From Glutinoglossum americanum (taxonomy: Eukaryota > Ascomycota > Geoglossomycetes > Geoglossales > Geoglossaceae): DNA of 64,000 bases. The notes below the pieces were generated by a model. That model did not search any database, had not been told where the DNA came from, and saw only the letters and a program-made list of their open reading frames with translations. Where the stretch lies: NCBI GenBank assembly GCA_020080175.1, contig JAGHQL010000114.1, positions 22,851 through 86,850 on the forward strand, in the 5' to 3' direction. A program made the translations under genes and the position numbers. Of the stretch, positions 22,193 to 32,424 are shown one piece after another (the stretch's first letter is position 1; every line of letters starts with the position of its first letter).

Positions 22193-23737
22193 TCTGTCCT
22201 CTTGTTCTTTCGGAGTACTACGGTATTGGTAACCCGATCAAGGATGGGTATAATTGCAAATTTATAACCTACTGAGAGTGGAGTGAGAGAGTGAGAAGGG
22301 GACGAGAAGAGAAGAAGAAACTGGAAAGAGAGGCAGAGCTAAGCTAAGCTCTTATACGCGAAAAACCAGGTGGAGGGGGGTACAAGTGAGGGGTGGTAGA
22401 TGGAGGGGCAGCCAGGTGGGGCAGCGCAATCGCCAGCTGTTAGTAGGGCTGAACGCATCCTCACACCCTAGACACTGCACACTGCACACACTGCACACTA
22501 CACGACCCATGAATCCGCCCCCAGTCCCCAATTAGCACTGCGCCTCAAGACATTCTCGCAGCTGGATGTTGCATGATAAGGACCACTAGCAGACGCGAAT
22601 GGCCACCCGAGCCCGCCGCAGACGGCGAGAAAGGGAAGAGAGAGACATTCTACCTAAACTCGTGTCACGAGAAAAAGCCCCGATAGATTACGACTCAATC
22701 TAAACCATCCACGCCGCAAGCAAGGTATACCGTGTTCCATCCGGCATATAGGAGCACAAAGTCTCCGTACTGCGTAGTGACCGCAAAACCACAGCTGGAC
22801 GTCATCCGTTGGCAAAAAGAGTTCAGGCCTAAACCGCGAGGGGGAACATCAGGCAAAAAAGGTTTTAGCAAAAGAAACGACGAGCGGGGAGTCGCACGAG
22901 TGAGGTTGGGAGAAGGTGAGTCGTACTCGGACCGTGGATCGCTGGTTCTGATTCTTCCGGCCAGCGAATGGGGTGGAGTCCTGCAGAGAGTTTTGGGAGG
23001 GCAGACCTAGGCTGGCTGAAATGAAAATGGCTTGGCTGCAGGCAACGTCATAGTGTTCGCTGCATATCGAGTGGTGAAAGTTCGAATGGTGAAACGCCCA
23101 ATGGGTCGGGAGTGATTTTCGCATTTCGTTTTTCGTACCGGGAGTTGGGTCGGGGGGGGACAGGTGTGTGGCCCAAGGCGTAGGCCTTTCCCGATTCGAT
23201 GTCGCTTGCATGTTTTTATTTTATATCGCGCAGTCTACGATGGATATAAAAGCCCCTCGGGTGGATATGGGTGCGTCGGTCTCCTACTTTCCGTCTATCG
23301 AGAAAAACCGACGGCGAAAAGAGGGGGTTGGAGAAATGCTCGTGGCTTTTGTTCATTGGAGACCTTCCTTGGGAGAAACTTAAGCTCCTCCTTTTCTGCA
23401 GATCAGAAACAACTCATTTTTTTTTCTTCTTCGACATACAGGACTTTCATGGGAAAAGAGGACGAGGGAGAAACCCTAGGCAGAACCAAAAAAAAACTAA
23501 AATTACAGACCCCGGGAGCCAGGAAAAACCCATGAATGCAGATCCGCCGTTGAGAAAGCGGGTGCGAGGTGATGCGCCATGCTCAAAGGAGTCTGAGAGA
23601 TAATCCGCTGGGGATTCAACACACACTCCGGCTTCCTTCCCTATACCGCATACCGGCTTCCGCGAACCATTGCATAGAATTCAAAGAGAGATGCAAGTGT
23701 CCGGTACAGCTTTAAGATAGAAGACCGCTGCCCCCAA
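22193..23737. promoter_or_regulatory. Long upstream region of the tyrosinase gene
   Basis: About 1.5 kb separates the tyrosinase ATG from the stop of SSR4. Just upstream of the ATG, 22265-22336 is purine-rich on the plus strand, a CT-rich tract on the sense strand, as in many fungal promoters. A TATA-type box lies at 22349-22356. A short direct repeat of the unit CACTGCACA sits at 22470-22505. Plus-strand frames at 23160-23600 lack family signatures. Confidence 0.45.
22349..22356 (-). promoter_or_regulatory. TATA-type box of the tyrosinase gene
   Basis: Read on the minus strand the site is TATAAGAG, about 160 bp before the start codon and directly upstream of the CT-rich tract. The position suits a core promoter; use is inferred. 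Confidence 0.4.
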
Positions 23738-26386
23738 TTAAGATTCGCCCTCTTCATGGTGAGTCAAAGGACTGTGGAACGCGTCACCGAACGCGGAGTC
23801 CTCCATATCGAGCCCACTGTGGTCGTCAAGCCGAAGCTCACCTGTGTGATCTCCATACCCGGCCAGCGCCTCACCCGCAGAGTCCAGATGCGGAAGCGAG
23901 TGGTCGCCCAAGTCCCCAAACTGATTGGGATCGAGGCTGCCGGAGCCAACCGTAGAATGACCAAGGCCGTCGACTGATGCTGGGGTCGCCATATTACCTA
24001 CTGCAGATGGCGTGAATCCCTGGATGCCGCTGCCAGGAGTGTTGGCGAAAGCGCCAGGGGTGCCAGTGCTCTGTCCGCCGCCTGCAGACATGGCAGCTGG
24101 GGTTTGAGAAGTAACTGAGGCTCGGCCAGCAGCTCCACTCTGTGGCGTATCTTCGCTAGCTTTATCGACAACGACCCAATCAGATAGGGTAGCACCTGCG
24201 TCTCCCTCGCCACCCCCCGTGACATGGTCGTCAAGTACCCCGGACATCTCAACGTCAATATCTACATCTGAAAGTTGAGGCATTGATCGGTCTCCGTGGT
24301 CTTGAATGTGGGACGAGCTGAAAATGGGGCCGGCGCTAGGTGTCAATCCACTAGGACCTGCGGACGGCGTTCCGGTGGATGAGAAGCCTTGAGCATGCGA
24401 AGGCAAAGCTAGAGGAGTTGAAAGGCCTCCACCTGGGGTGGAGGTGGAGGAGACGCCAAGCTGATCAAGTAGTCCACCAGCAGAGTTGCCCACATCGATG
24501 TAGCCATCTCCGATGTTACCATTCAGCAAGCCATTAATTCCGGAATAGTCACTATGGCCATTTCCGTTGCTCATGGCTTTCTCTTCTAAGCCGCCTTTCT
24601 GCACACAGACCATAAGTTTCAAAACTTCAACATGCTTCCCCACTGCCGCTTCAACCTCCTTGGAAACATCATCGACACCTTCCTTCGGCTTCTGCGCAAT
24701 TGCCCCTAACCCCTCCCCATCTTCAGCATCTCCTCTAACCTCGTACTGTCCTTCCAATCTCCAGATCTCAGTTCCATTGCTGGAAGGATCAACCATTGCG
24801 TCACGTAATCTGGCTTCTGCTGACTTGATAATGCTTCCCTTCTGCAACTTTGTCATCCTCTTTGCGTGTTTCTTCTTCATCTTTTCGATCTCAGATTCCA
24901 TCTCTGCGATCTTATTCTCTGCTCGCATCTTGAACTCCTCGGCCTTTCCGGACTCCATCCTGCCCACACGTTTAAGGGGTTCACCGCCCTTAGGAGTTTT
25001 GCCCATAGGAGCTTCGAAGAACCCTTTCGTTAGGCTTTCAAGCTCTCCTTTGAGCCCCAGACCTAGGTCGACGGGAATTATCTGCCCGATCGAGTAGGGT
25101 GAAGAGAGCACCTCTTCCATCCACTCATGGTGTTGAATGTATCGCATCTGGCTAATTTCGCGGGGTGTAAGGTGGTCAAGCATGTCGCCACGGGATGTGT
25201 CCTCCTCGTCGTCAATGGAGTCTTGCAGCACAGTTGCTGTGCCTCCGGACCCGGGGGCTGCACTAGATGGGTGATTTGGAGGTGTTGGGCGCCGTCGCTT
25301 TGCCGGAGAAGGTCCGGACATGGCTGAAGGCGCACCTTGCGGTGCTTGATATTGGGGGAACCCACCTGGTTGTTGAACTCTCCCTTGATGGGCGACGACC
25401 GCGCCTGGTTGCTGCAAAGGCGGGTATATCCCTGGTTGCTGAAGGTAAGGACCTGGAATTTGGTTACCTGGAAGGGTTATTGCCGGCCAATTATTCTTAT
25501 CTTTAAGCATAAACTCCTTTCTCACGAGCTGGCCTTGATTCTGCAGGTAACGTCGGGTATTCTGGGTTTGTGCAGTCCGGGGATTCATTGGTATTTGGTT
25601 GGCTGACATTCGGTGCTGGGGATCGCAAGCTGAATAGTGAACGATCCAGTATGATGGGTCAGGGAGAGGTGTACCTGGGACGGGGTTTCTTGGTGCAGTC
25701 AAACGGTATCTTCGCCTACAATGCGTAGTAATGGTCTCATTCGGTGGGTGATAGCCGCTTCTATGCATATACATCTCCACAGTCTAAGTGAAGGTCAGCA
25801 TCCCCTAGATTCAGACACCAGTGAACACTCGTGAGGAGACACACATAGCCCTTAGCCTCGAGATTGTAAGCTTGCTCCGGATCTGTCCAGATATAGCCGT
25901 CGCTAGCAAATTGAGTGCCCATTTGTGCCAGAGGCTGCCAAACCAGATACAAACTACCATCCGCCGGCGCATCGAGATATGTCCAGTTGAACGCCATATT
26001 TTGGACAACATTGGGGGCACTTAGAAGATAGTCGACAATAGTATCTTGAGAAATATGCGAATGGAGAGGATAGCGGAAAGTGGAGATGAGATGAATGTGT
26101 GGCAGCTGTAGTACTATATTAGCAAGGTACAAGTACTTGATTAAATAATGCGCGAGATGGGCATTTTGTTGTCGTTTGTTGCGGGACAGTTGCGTCCTCG
26201 GAGTCAACGGTTTCCACAACTGCCAAAACAAAACTGCCATTCACTAGTGCGCACAGAACTATTGATTCCAATGGTAGTTCAAATGGCGTCTAGATCTTGG
26301 TGTGTCGTGTAGTATGAGATCGGAACGGGGGAGATGGTTAAGAAACCTACCAAGGCCGACGGCACTCCAAAGCTGGGATCTTGCAT
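23738..26386 (-). CDS. SSR4: SWI/SNF and RSC complex subunit Ssr4
   Basis: Fungal subunit of the SWI/SNF and RSC chromatin-remodelling complexes (known from fission yeast). Minus-strand exons 26386-26351, 26105-25845 and 25783-23738 give 780 aa. The conserved N-terminal domain is assembled across both introns: LPHIHLISTFRYPL, FASDGYIWTDPEQAY, GYTVEMYMHRSGY, RRRYRLTAPRNP, PSYWIVHYSACDP and RRYLQNQGQLVRKEFML. A basic coiled-coil segment lies at about 384-415 (AENKIAEMESEIEKMKKKH). The last 330 residues are Gly/Ser/Thr-rich and disordered. The 12-residue first exon is short and its 245-nt intron long for this locus, so the start is the least certain part; the spliced junction (ALLPHIHL) fits the family. 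It diverges from VPS71, another remodeller subunit. Confidence 0.9.
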
Positions 26387-26864
26387 CTTGAAGATCCTTC
26401 CTAATTCTATCGCATACGGCTTGTAGACGATTAGAAATGACTTCACGGAAAGTCGGGGGATGAAAAATGGATCGCGTGTCTCAAGGGCATTCGCGCTCGG
26501 TGATGGATATCTGGAAAGAATTGTGAGGCTCTGGAAAGTTGACGCTGCTTTTAATGGCTATTGTCAGCAAATAGGAGAACAACCGCATCATTACTAGCCT
26601 TGTCAGATAGCAATTCACGAAAGCATAGCCTTACTATGTAGAGGCTATTTAACTAGCATGTATCTGTTACCTTAGAGGGGAAATCTGATACTGGGGGAGA
26701 GATGGACGAAATATTAGTATGAAATTTGCTGCTTGTAGAACTTCCCAACCCACAAACCCCAGGTAAAGCGGCTCCTACGCTCAGAATCCGAGCTACATAC
26801 CGCTTAGGTAACACAGTTCCCAACCGCGTAAACCTATCTACAAACTTCCTGCAACCCCTCCACC
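26387..26864. promoter_or_regulatory. Bidirectional promoter region SSR4 / VPS71
   Basis: The two start codons are 478 bp apart and point away from each other. No TATA box is clear, which is common for such housekeeping genes. No third gene is visible. Confidence 0.55.
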
Positions 26865-27839
26865 ATGCCCCCCCTGATCGAGATTCTCCCTCACACCTCC
26901 ACAACCTCCACCGCCCCCGGCTGGGCTTATGTCCTTGATACCGGCCCCCCAAACGACCTCTCCAAATCCTCAGTCCTCCCCACTACCGGTCCACGCCACC
27001 GCAACACGCGAAATCCCAACTCCAACACCGGCGCACAAGAGACGACAGCGAGACAAAGCAAGCGGTTGGCGGAATTGGAGAGGGATGGGGTACAGGGTGG
27101 GATACAGATACCTGCCGGAGGAAGGGGAAGGGAGGTTGGAAGAAGTACGTTCTTGTCTTTATCTTGACAACTACTTTCTCTCTCGTCTTATGTATACATA
27201 TGTACATACATATACCTGAAAACCAACTCAACTAACGGCCGAACCGCAACAGTCACAAAAACAAAACTGACCCCCAACGTCCGCCGAATCCTCCTCTCAC
27301 AGAAGACATTCGCGAATCACCTCGCGGACGAAGAAGCCTTCCTCACGAACCAATCTTCAACCACCACCGCCACCGCAGCGGCGGCAGGCTCCTCATCCGC
27401 AGCCAACCGCCCTCCACGGACAACCGTAACCGCTACGCCATCGGCTACAACCCCCTCTACCGCCGCCTCCAAAAAACGCCCTCCTTCAAAATCCACTACC
27501 AAACCCCCTCCACCGACGAAGGCGGTGGCAACAACAACACCAACAACGACAGCAGCAAAAACCCCTCTTCCCTCACCTCCCCTCCACCCCCTATTAACAT
27601 CCGACACTCCCGCCCCCCCCTCCCCAACCACCATCTCCTCCCTCCTCTCCCAGCCTCCCCTCCCCTACACCGCCGCCCGCGCCGCCCCAGCGTCCTTGAA
27701 CAACGCGCCCCCGCGACACTTCTGCGAGATATGCGGGTACTGGGGGCGGGTCCGATGCTTGAAGTGCGGGGCGAGAGTCTGCGGGTTGGAGTGTAAGGGG
27801 GTGCACGATGAGGGGAGGTGCTTGAGGTTTTACGCTTAA
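26865..27839 (+). CDS. VPS71: SWR1 complex subunit Vps71 (HIT-type zinc finger, ZNHIT1-like)
   Basis: Subunit of the SWR1 remodeller that deposits histone H2A.Z. Exons 26865-27144 and 27253-27839 give 288 aa. The N-terminal part carries a basic helix (RQSKRLAELERDG), then after the intron the conserved TPNVRRILLSQKTFANHLADEE. A Thr/Ala/Pro-rich linker of about 130 residues follows. The C-terminus is a complete zf-HIT domain (HFCEICGYWGRVRCLKCG, then ARVCGLECKGVHDEGRC) ending in RFYA, with all Cys/His ligands. Domain order and the C-terminal finger match Vps71/ZNHIT1 rather than other HIT proteins such as Hit1 or Bcd1. The linker is longer and more repetitive than in yeast. Confidence 0.88.
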
Positions 27840-28462
27840 AAAAAAAAAAAAATGTAGGATGGGTTTGGAGGAGGGGGAAGGCGTTGTGTGTATTTATATA
27901 TATATATATATATTTTTGGGTCTGAACCGGATGACGGCGTACTGCCTCCATCATTAGGGTTTTTTGGGGGGGATCGGCGTACTGCAGTTACTGTCTGGCA
28001 GCGGTAGAATTTATAAGGTTACAAGCAAGATGATCCGAGCGACTCTAACGCGGATTGCTTCCCACGGCTATCCGTCATCACAATGTCGCTCCGTGTTATT
28101 ATACCTATGCTATCTATGAATCGCTTTCCGCCCCCTTAGAGGTTTTATCAAACTCTCTAACGCACTCCACCTCCCACCAAGCAAGCCCGCGTAAAGGGAG
28201 AATCAAAAACACACCCTAGTTATCCTTTCCTACGTCCATAGACACTAAGCTAGTAAGGCACACTTCTTGAGTTTTCCGAACGTCTCTACCTCATTAGCCA
28301 AACCCATGGCAATACTCTTGAGGAATTTGAATATCTTCCAGGGAACAATATCATGGGGGACAGGAATGCAATCCCAGTTGCCCCCCCCAAATGAAAAGAG
28401 AGAAAGAGAACCCATCTTGTCCTATCATTCCAAGTAATTTCGATTTCATAAGTTTAGTGTCG
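27840..28462. other. Convergent 3' region VPS71 / F-box gene
   Basis: Holds a poly(A) run immediately after the VPS71 stop, a TA microsatellite at about 27894-27913, and two copies of CGGCGTACTGC (27935-27945 and 27975-27985) flanking a TTAGGGTTTTTTGGGGG stretch. No gene is seen. Confidence 0.5.
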
Positions 28463-30412
28463 TTACCTCGTGCTTCCGCCCTCGGGCGGCATGAGCTGAG
28501 CCGTCGGTTTCCCACAGATCTCCTCGCCATAGTCAAGGTCGATGCGCACCTCGCCTCTAAAGTGTCGGGAGGCCTTCTTCAACTTTCCACCTATGTGAGC
28601 TTTATGTTAGCTCCCGTACTCTATTATATAGATTTTTAGTGGAGGATATCATACTCGCAATCGTCCATTTCACCCCTTCCTCCTCCAAGTCAGCCTCCGC
28701 CTCTATCTCATCCCATGAATCCCCACTCCGACATAGGCCATGCCAGCATACAACTCTGCGATCCCACCCTCCCTTTGTATCCTTTATCAAACGTGTTCGC
28801 TTCTTCTCTTCATCATCCAGCGTCCTCTCCATCTCTCTCGCTACGTCTCCCGCCCTCCGTTCATCACTTGACCTATCGCCAAATATAGAGTTTGATCTGG
28901 TTGATTTATTGCTGGCTTTAGCCTCGGCGATAGCCTCTGTAATGCGAAACTTGCGGCGTTTGTCGTCCCTCTGTTTTCGAAAGTCCGAGAGAACGTGAGT
29001 GATCGCAAAATGGTCAGTTCGTGAAACACCGGCTTCTTCAATCTTCCGCATCTCCAACTTGTCAACGAACAGCTCGCGGCAAATAAAAGGGTTAGCAAAC
29101 TCTAGGTGTGTGAGATTCCTTCCAAATTCACGGATTAAGGGACAGAGGTGAGGTATGTCTTCGGCTTTTCCATGCTCGTCCACCGATTTATCAACTGATA
29201 ACGCTACCTCAATCGCCGAGGCCGATCGGGGATGAATAAGCAGGGTGAAGCTAGTTAGATTTGGAAGTGCGTGGGGTAAAAGCTTTGCTAGGGAAGACAG
29301 GTCGAGGTTGCAATATCGAAGTTCTAGGATCTTGAGATTTGCGGCTCGCGAAAGAGATGCCATGAGGATTCTGTTGTTCAATTCAGGCACAACCTCTAGG
29401 ATAAGTGAGTGGATCCTCCCCAGGCCGGCTAGTTTCCCAAGGTCACCAACAGGGGCACCGGGAAATGGCCAAGTGATCGGAGAGTCAGAAATATCTGCCA
29501 AGGCTCCTGGCTGTGAAGAAGGGGTGGCTCTGAAATGGTAGATCTCAACTGAGTTGCAATCGGGAAATGTATCTCCGTTAAACAAAGAACACCAAAATGG
29601 TGCGTTTGGCTGGCAAATTCTGGGTCCCGAAGTCTCCCTCATATTGATGCCTCGACGAGCTGTGGATAAGAGTGGGTGGAATGGGGCAGGGCTAGGAAGC
29701 ACAGGATAAGCCGAAGATTCGGGATTACCTGAAGCAGACTGAAGTGGCTGAGTTTGGCCAAGGTAAAGAATGAGCTTCGTGATACGGGGAAAGGCTTCTT
29801 TTTCAAGCGCCGCGATGGGAGCCAAATGGCAATTGGCGCGGACAAAAGTCAACGTGATGTTGATTTTCGGGCAATGGCTGCTTGTAATCAGTTTCAGAGA
29901 TATAGGAAGGGTGTGTTGCAGCACCTACGCAACAACGATACTGATGAATCGCGCAATTACGACGGTTGTCGGTCGTTGCCCTCTGTTCCTCACCCCCTCT
30001 TGCACTGGATCGATGGTGAGATTAAGGTCGGAAACATCCTTGGTCAACGGCCTATCTTCCTTCCACCATTTGGTTCCTCGAGCAGCATATTGGGAGGCCT
30101 GATTCAAGCTCTGTACAAAGAGAGTAAATTGATAATAAGATTTCAGTTGAGGTCGACGGTAGAGAGGGGTCTGAACTGCTGCGTACAGAGCTCTGGACGT
30201 CAAGGCCAGCTTGGCGAGATCGCTGGGCTGAAGATACCCAAATATCTCATCACTACGTTAAGGAAGTAATGTCAGCTTATCCACCCGGCAAAGGGCATTT
30301 AGAACTGACGGTTAGCATTTCAAACCGAGGGAACTTGCCAGAGTTCTGTTGGAATTGTCTGAAGAGAAGCCGTGGCCAGCTTGGTCCCTGGAGAAGCTTG
30401 AGGCTGCTCCAT
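28463..30412 (-). CDS. F-box protein with leucine-rich C-terminal region
   Basis: Likely substrate receptor of an SCF ubiquitin ligase. Four minus-strand exons, 30412-30339, 30252-29994, 29924-28655 and 28590-28463, give 576 aa. The F-box lies at residues about 18-60: IPTEL, then across intron 1 DEIFGYLQPSDLAKLALTSRALYAAV. The middle has leucine-rich-repeat-like strands (LKILELRYCNLDLSSLAKLLP, LTSFTLLI, LTHLEFANPF). A basic coiled stretch follows (residues about 415-490). Intron 1 has a GC donor (TG|GCAAGT). Intron 2 is 69 nt, divisible by three, and its acceptor TAG is the only in-frame stop, so retention would truncate the protein. The last exon, after a CTAAC branch site, adds about 43 residues. 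The target is unknown. Confidence 0.75.
30253..30338 (-). other. GC-AG intron in the F-box gene
   Basis: The donor reads TG|GCAAGT and the acceptor CGTAG. Splicing here joins IPTEL to DEIFGYL within the F-box; nearby GT dinucleotides give poor donors or break the frame. Confidence 0.6.
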
Positions 30413-30703
30413 AGTGTTGCTGCACCAGTAACGGCCTAGAAAACAACAAAATGTGATGTTTTTGCTAACGAACTTGGAATGAGACCTCCGTGCCGACTCA
30501 GCAGCAACAGTTGCGAATAGATTAAAAAAGTTGAGGAAAGGGACCGTACTACTGTACGAACCTACGGAAAAACTAGAATAAGAAGAAGAGGAAGAAGAGG
30601 AAGCTGTAGATAGGAAATATTGGTGTGGGGTTCCAATGGGAGGGGAACAAAGCCCGCTTTGGGTTTAAGGCGATTCAATGACAACGCGCATCTAACGCGC
30701 ACG

Positions 30704-30711
30704 TCACGTGA
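30704..30711. promoter_or_regulatory. Palindromic E-box TCACGTGA
   Basis: Eight-base perfect palindrome in the F-box/SOD divergent promoter. TCACGTG(A) is the consensus of Cbf1/CpcA-unrelated bHLH factors of the Cbf1 and USF type. Factor and target gene are inferred only. Confidence 0.4.
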
Positions 30712-31047
30712 ATACACCCACGAATGCACTCATTTCCGTTGTCACGGTACTACAGTATCTACGGGAGTCTTCTACGCAAGGATGGAGTACTAGAGCTGGT
30801 TATAGTAGAGAGATATACAGCCCCCACACCAACCCACCGAGCTTACAAACCGGCCTAAGGCCAGAACCCCATCGGCAATTCCCCGTGTCACCTAAAATTG
30901 GGAACCGTTAGGTGCCCGACACCCTCTTAACCCCTTCAAGCAGGTGGGGCCATCCGGCCTCCCAGCGCAAGGAGTCGTTACAGCAACGAGGCAAAACGCA
31001 CGTAACGGCCGCCGCGGAAGGAGCGGGGTCTTCTCGGTTAGTTGACG

Positions 31048-31054
31048 TATATAA
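31048..31054 (+). promoter_or_regulatory. TATA box of the Mn-SOD gene
   Basis: TATATAA lies 158 bp before the proposed ATG and 44 bp before an upstream in-frame ATG at 31098. It is the best core promoter match in this interval. Confidence 0.4.
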
Positions 31055-31211
31055 CCCCAAACACAACCCCCTTCTCCTCCTTGGTACGAGACGACGCATG
31101 CAACTCGCAAACTACCTACTGCAACTGCCGCAATTGCTGCTCAACTTCACATCGCCGGGAACTGCAAAACAGAACGAAGTAGCGACATCGACAGCGATAG
31201 AAGACATCGTC

Positions 31212-32041
31212 ATGGCGACCGCCACAAAGTACACCCTACCGCCGCTCCCCTATGCGTATGACGTACGTTTTCCAATCGATCAATCCACCCAACCACGCTT
31301 TCCGCGCAGGATACTAACGCGCCTCCGAAACCACAGGCTCTCGAACCCCACATCTCCGCCCAGATAATGACCATCCACCACACGAAGCACCACCAAGCTT
31401 ACGTCACCAACCTCAACGCCGCTCTCGCCTCCCTCGTCACCTTCTCTCAGACCTCCGACATCCCAGCCCAGATCGCCCTCCAGCAAGCCGTCAAGTTCAA
31501 CGGAGGCGGCCACATCAACCATTCCCTCTTCTGGGAGAACCTCACCCCCGCCGGTTCTCCGGGCGCTTCCCATGAAGCCGGTCCTCACGTCCGCAAGGCG
31601 ATAACGGAGCGCTGGGGGGGCGAGGAGAAGTTTAAGGATGCGTTTACTAAGGTGCTGCTTGGTCTGCAGGGCAGCGGGTGGGGGTGGCTGGTTAGAGATG
31701 AAGAGTTCGGATCTCTGGAAATCATCACCACGAAGGATCAGGATCCAGTGCCGGCGGGGAAGGTGCCGATTTTCGGGGTGGATATGTGGGAGCATGCCTA
31801 TTACCTCCAGGTGAGTGGGTGGAACCCAAATTTGCATCTCTAATTTGGTCAATTGCAATTTTCGAATAGAAGTTTTTTTTTTGGTTCTTGATACTGATCG
31901 AAAACTTCTCTGAAATAGTACCTCAACAACAAGGCAGAATACATCAAAGGAATTTGGCATATCATCAACTGGGACACTGCCGAGAAGAGATACTCTGGTG
32001 GGAGGAAGGATGCCTTCAGTGTTCTCAAAGCTTCCATGTAA
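31212..32041 (+). CDS. Manganese superoxide dismutase, probably cytosolic form
   Basis: Converts superoxide to hydrogen peroxide and oxygen. Exons 31212-31262, 31337-31810 and 31919-32041 give 215 aa. Metal ligands are His31 (in IHHTKHH), His79 (GGHINHSLFW), Asp166 and His170 (DMWEHAYYLQY); Tyr39 is the gateway tyrosine and Gln152 in KDQDP is the outer-sphere glutamine of Mn rather than Fe enzymes. From the ATG at 31212 the chain starts MATATKYTLPPLPYAYD, where the fold itself begins, so there is no presequence: this fits the fungal cytosolic Mn-SOD type. An in-frame ATG at 31098 would add 38 Leu-rich residues with a single Lys and no Arg, unlike a mitochondrial presequence. Divergent from the F-box gene. 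Confidence 0.9.
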
Positions 32042-32424
32042 AAGCCGCAACTGGAATTTTTTATGCGTCAGGGACGTAACGCTAGCTGGCGGTTCGCTCG
32101 CTCGACGAATCAATCGTGTTAGTCGTGTAGTAACTTCGAATGAACTTCTCTAACCTATATCGTGAATTGCTTGCAATGAGCAAAAATAAGTGGGGTGGTG
32201 ACACAAAAATCTTAGCCTAGCAATACCTACCTGCCTTGTGTGGAATGCGATATTACTGGGGTCATTCATCACCGTTAAGCAAAAACCAGAGGCCGCGAGA
32301 TGTTCTTGAAAGGGCAAATAAGCAACGCGGCTCTCTCAAGTCAGCAGCAAGTCAAGCAAGCGTAATCCACCCTAGGTCAGCAATCTCCTACGGTCGCGCT
32401 CTCAGAAATTGGCAAGTCACTCGC
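32042..32424. other. Convergent 3' region, SOD / large hypothetical gene
   Basis: No gene, repeat or RNA recognised. Confidence 0.5.

Larger units (their letters stand above)
30413..31211. promoter_or_regulatory. Divergent promoter region, F-box gene / Mn-SOD
   Basis: Contains a GAA/GAG-rich tract at 30580-30605, a palindromic TCACGTGA at 30704-30711 and a TATA box at 31048-31054. A frame in phase with SOD is open far upstream, including an ATG at 31098, so the SOD start needs care. Confidence 0.5.

Noticed and set aside
23164-23603. Three overlapping plus-strand frames between tyrosinase and SSR4
   Set aside because: They overlap in different phases, contain A/T runs and show no conserved blocks.
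28602-29924. F-box gene 3' part as a separate gene starting at 29924
   Set aside because: It would need a GTG start right after a stop; a clean GT..TAG intron joins it to the F-box exon in frame.
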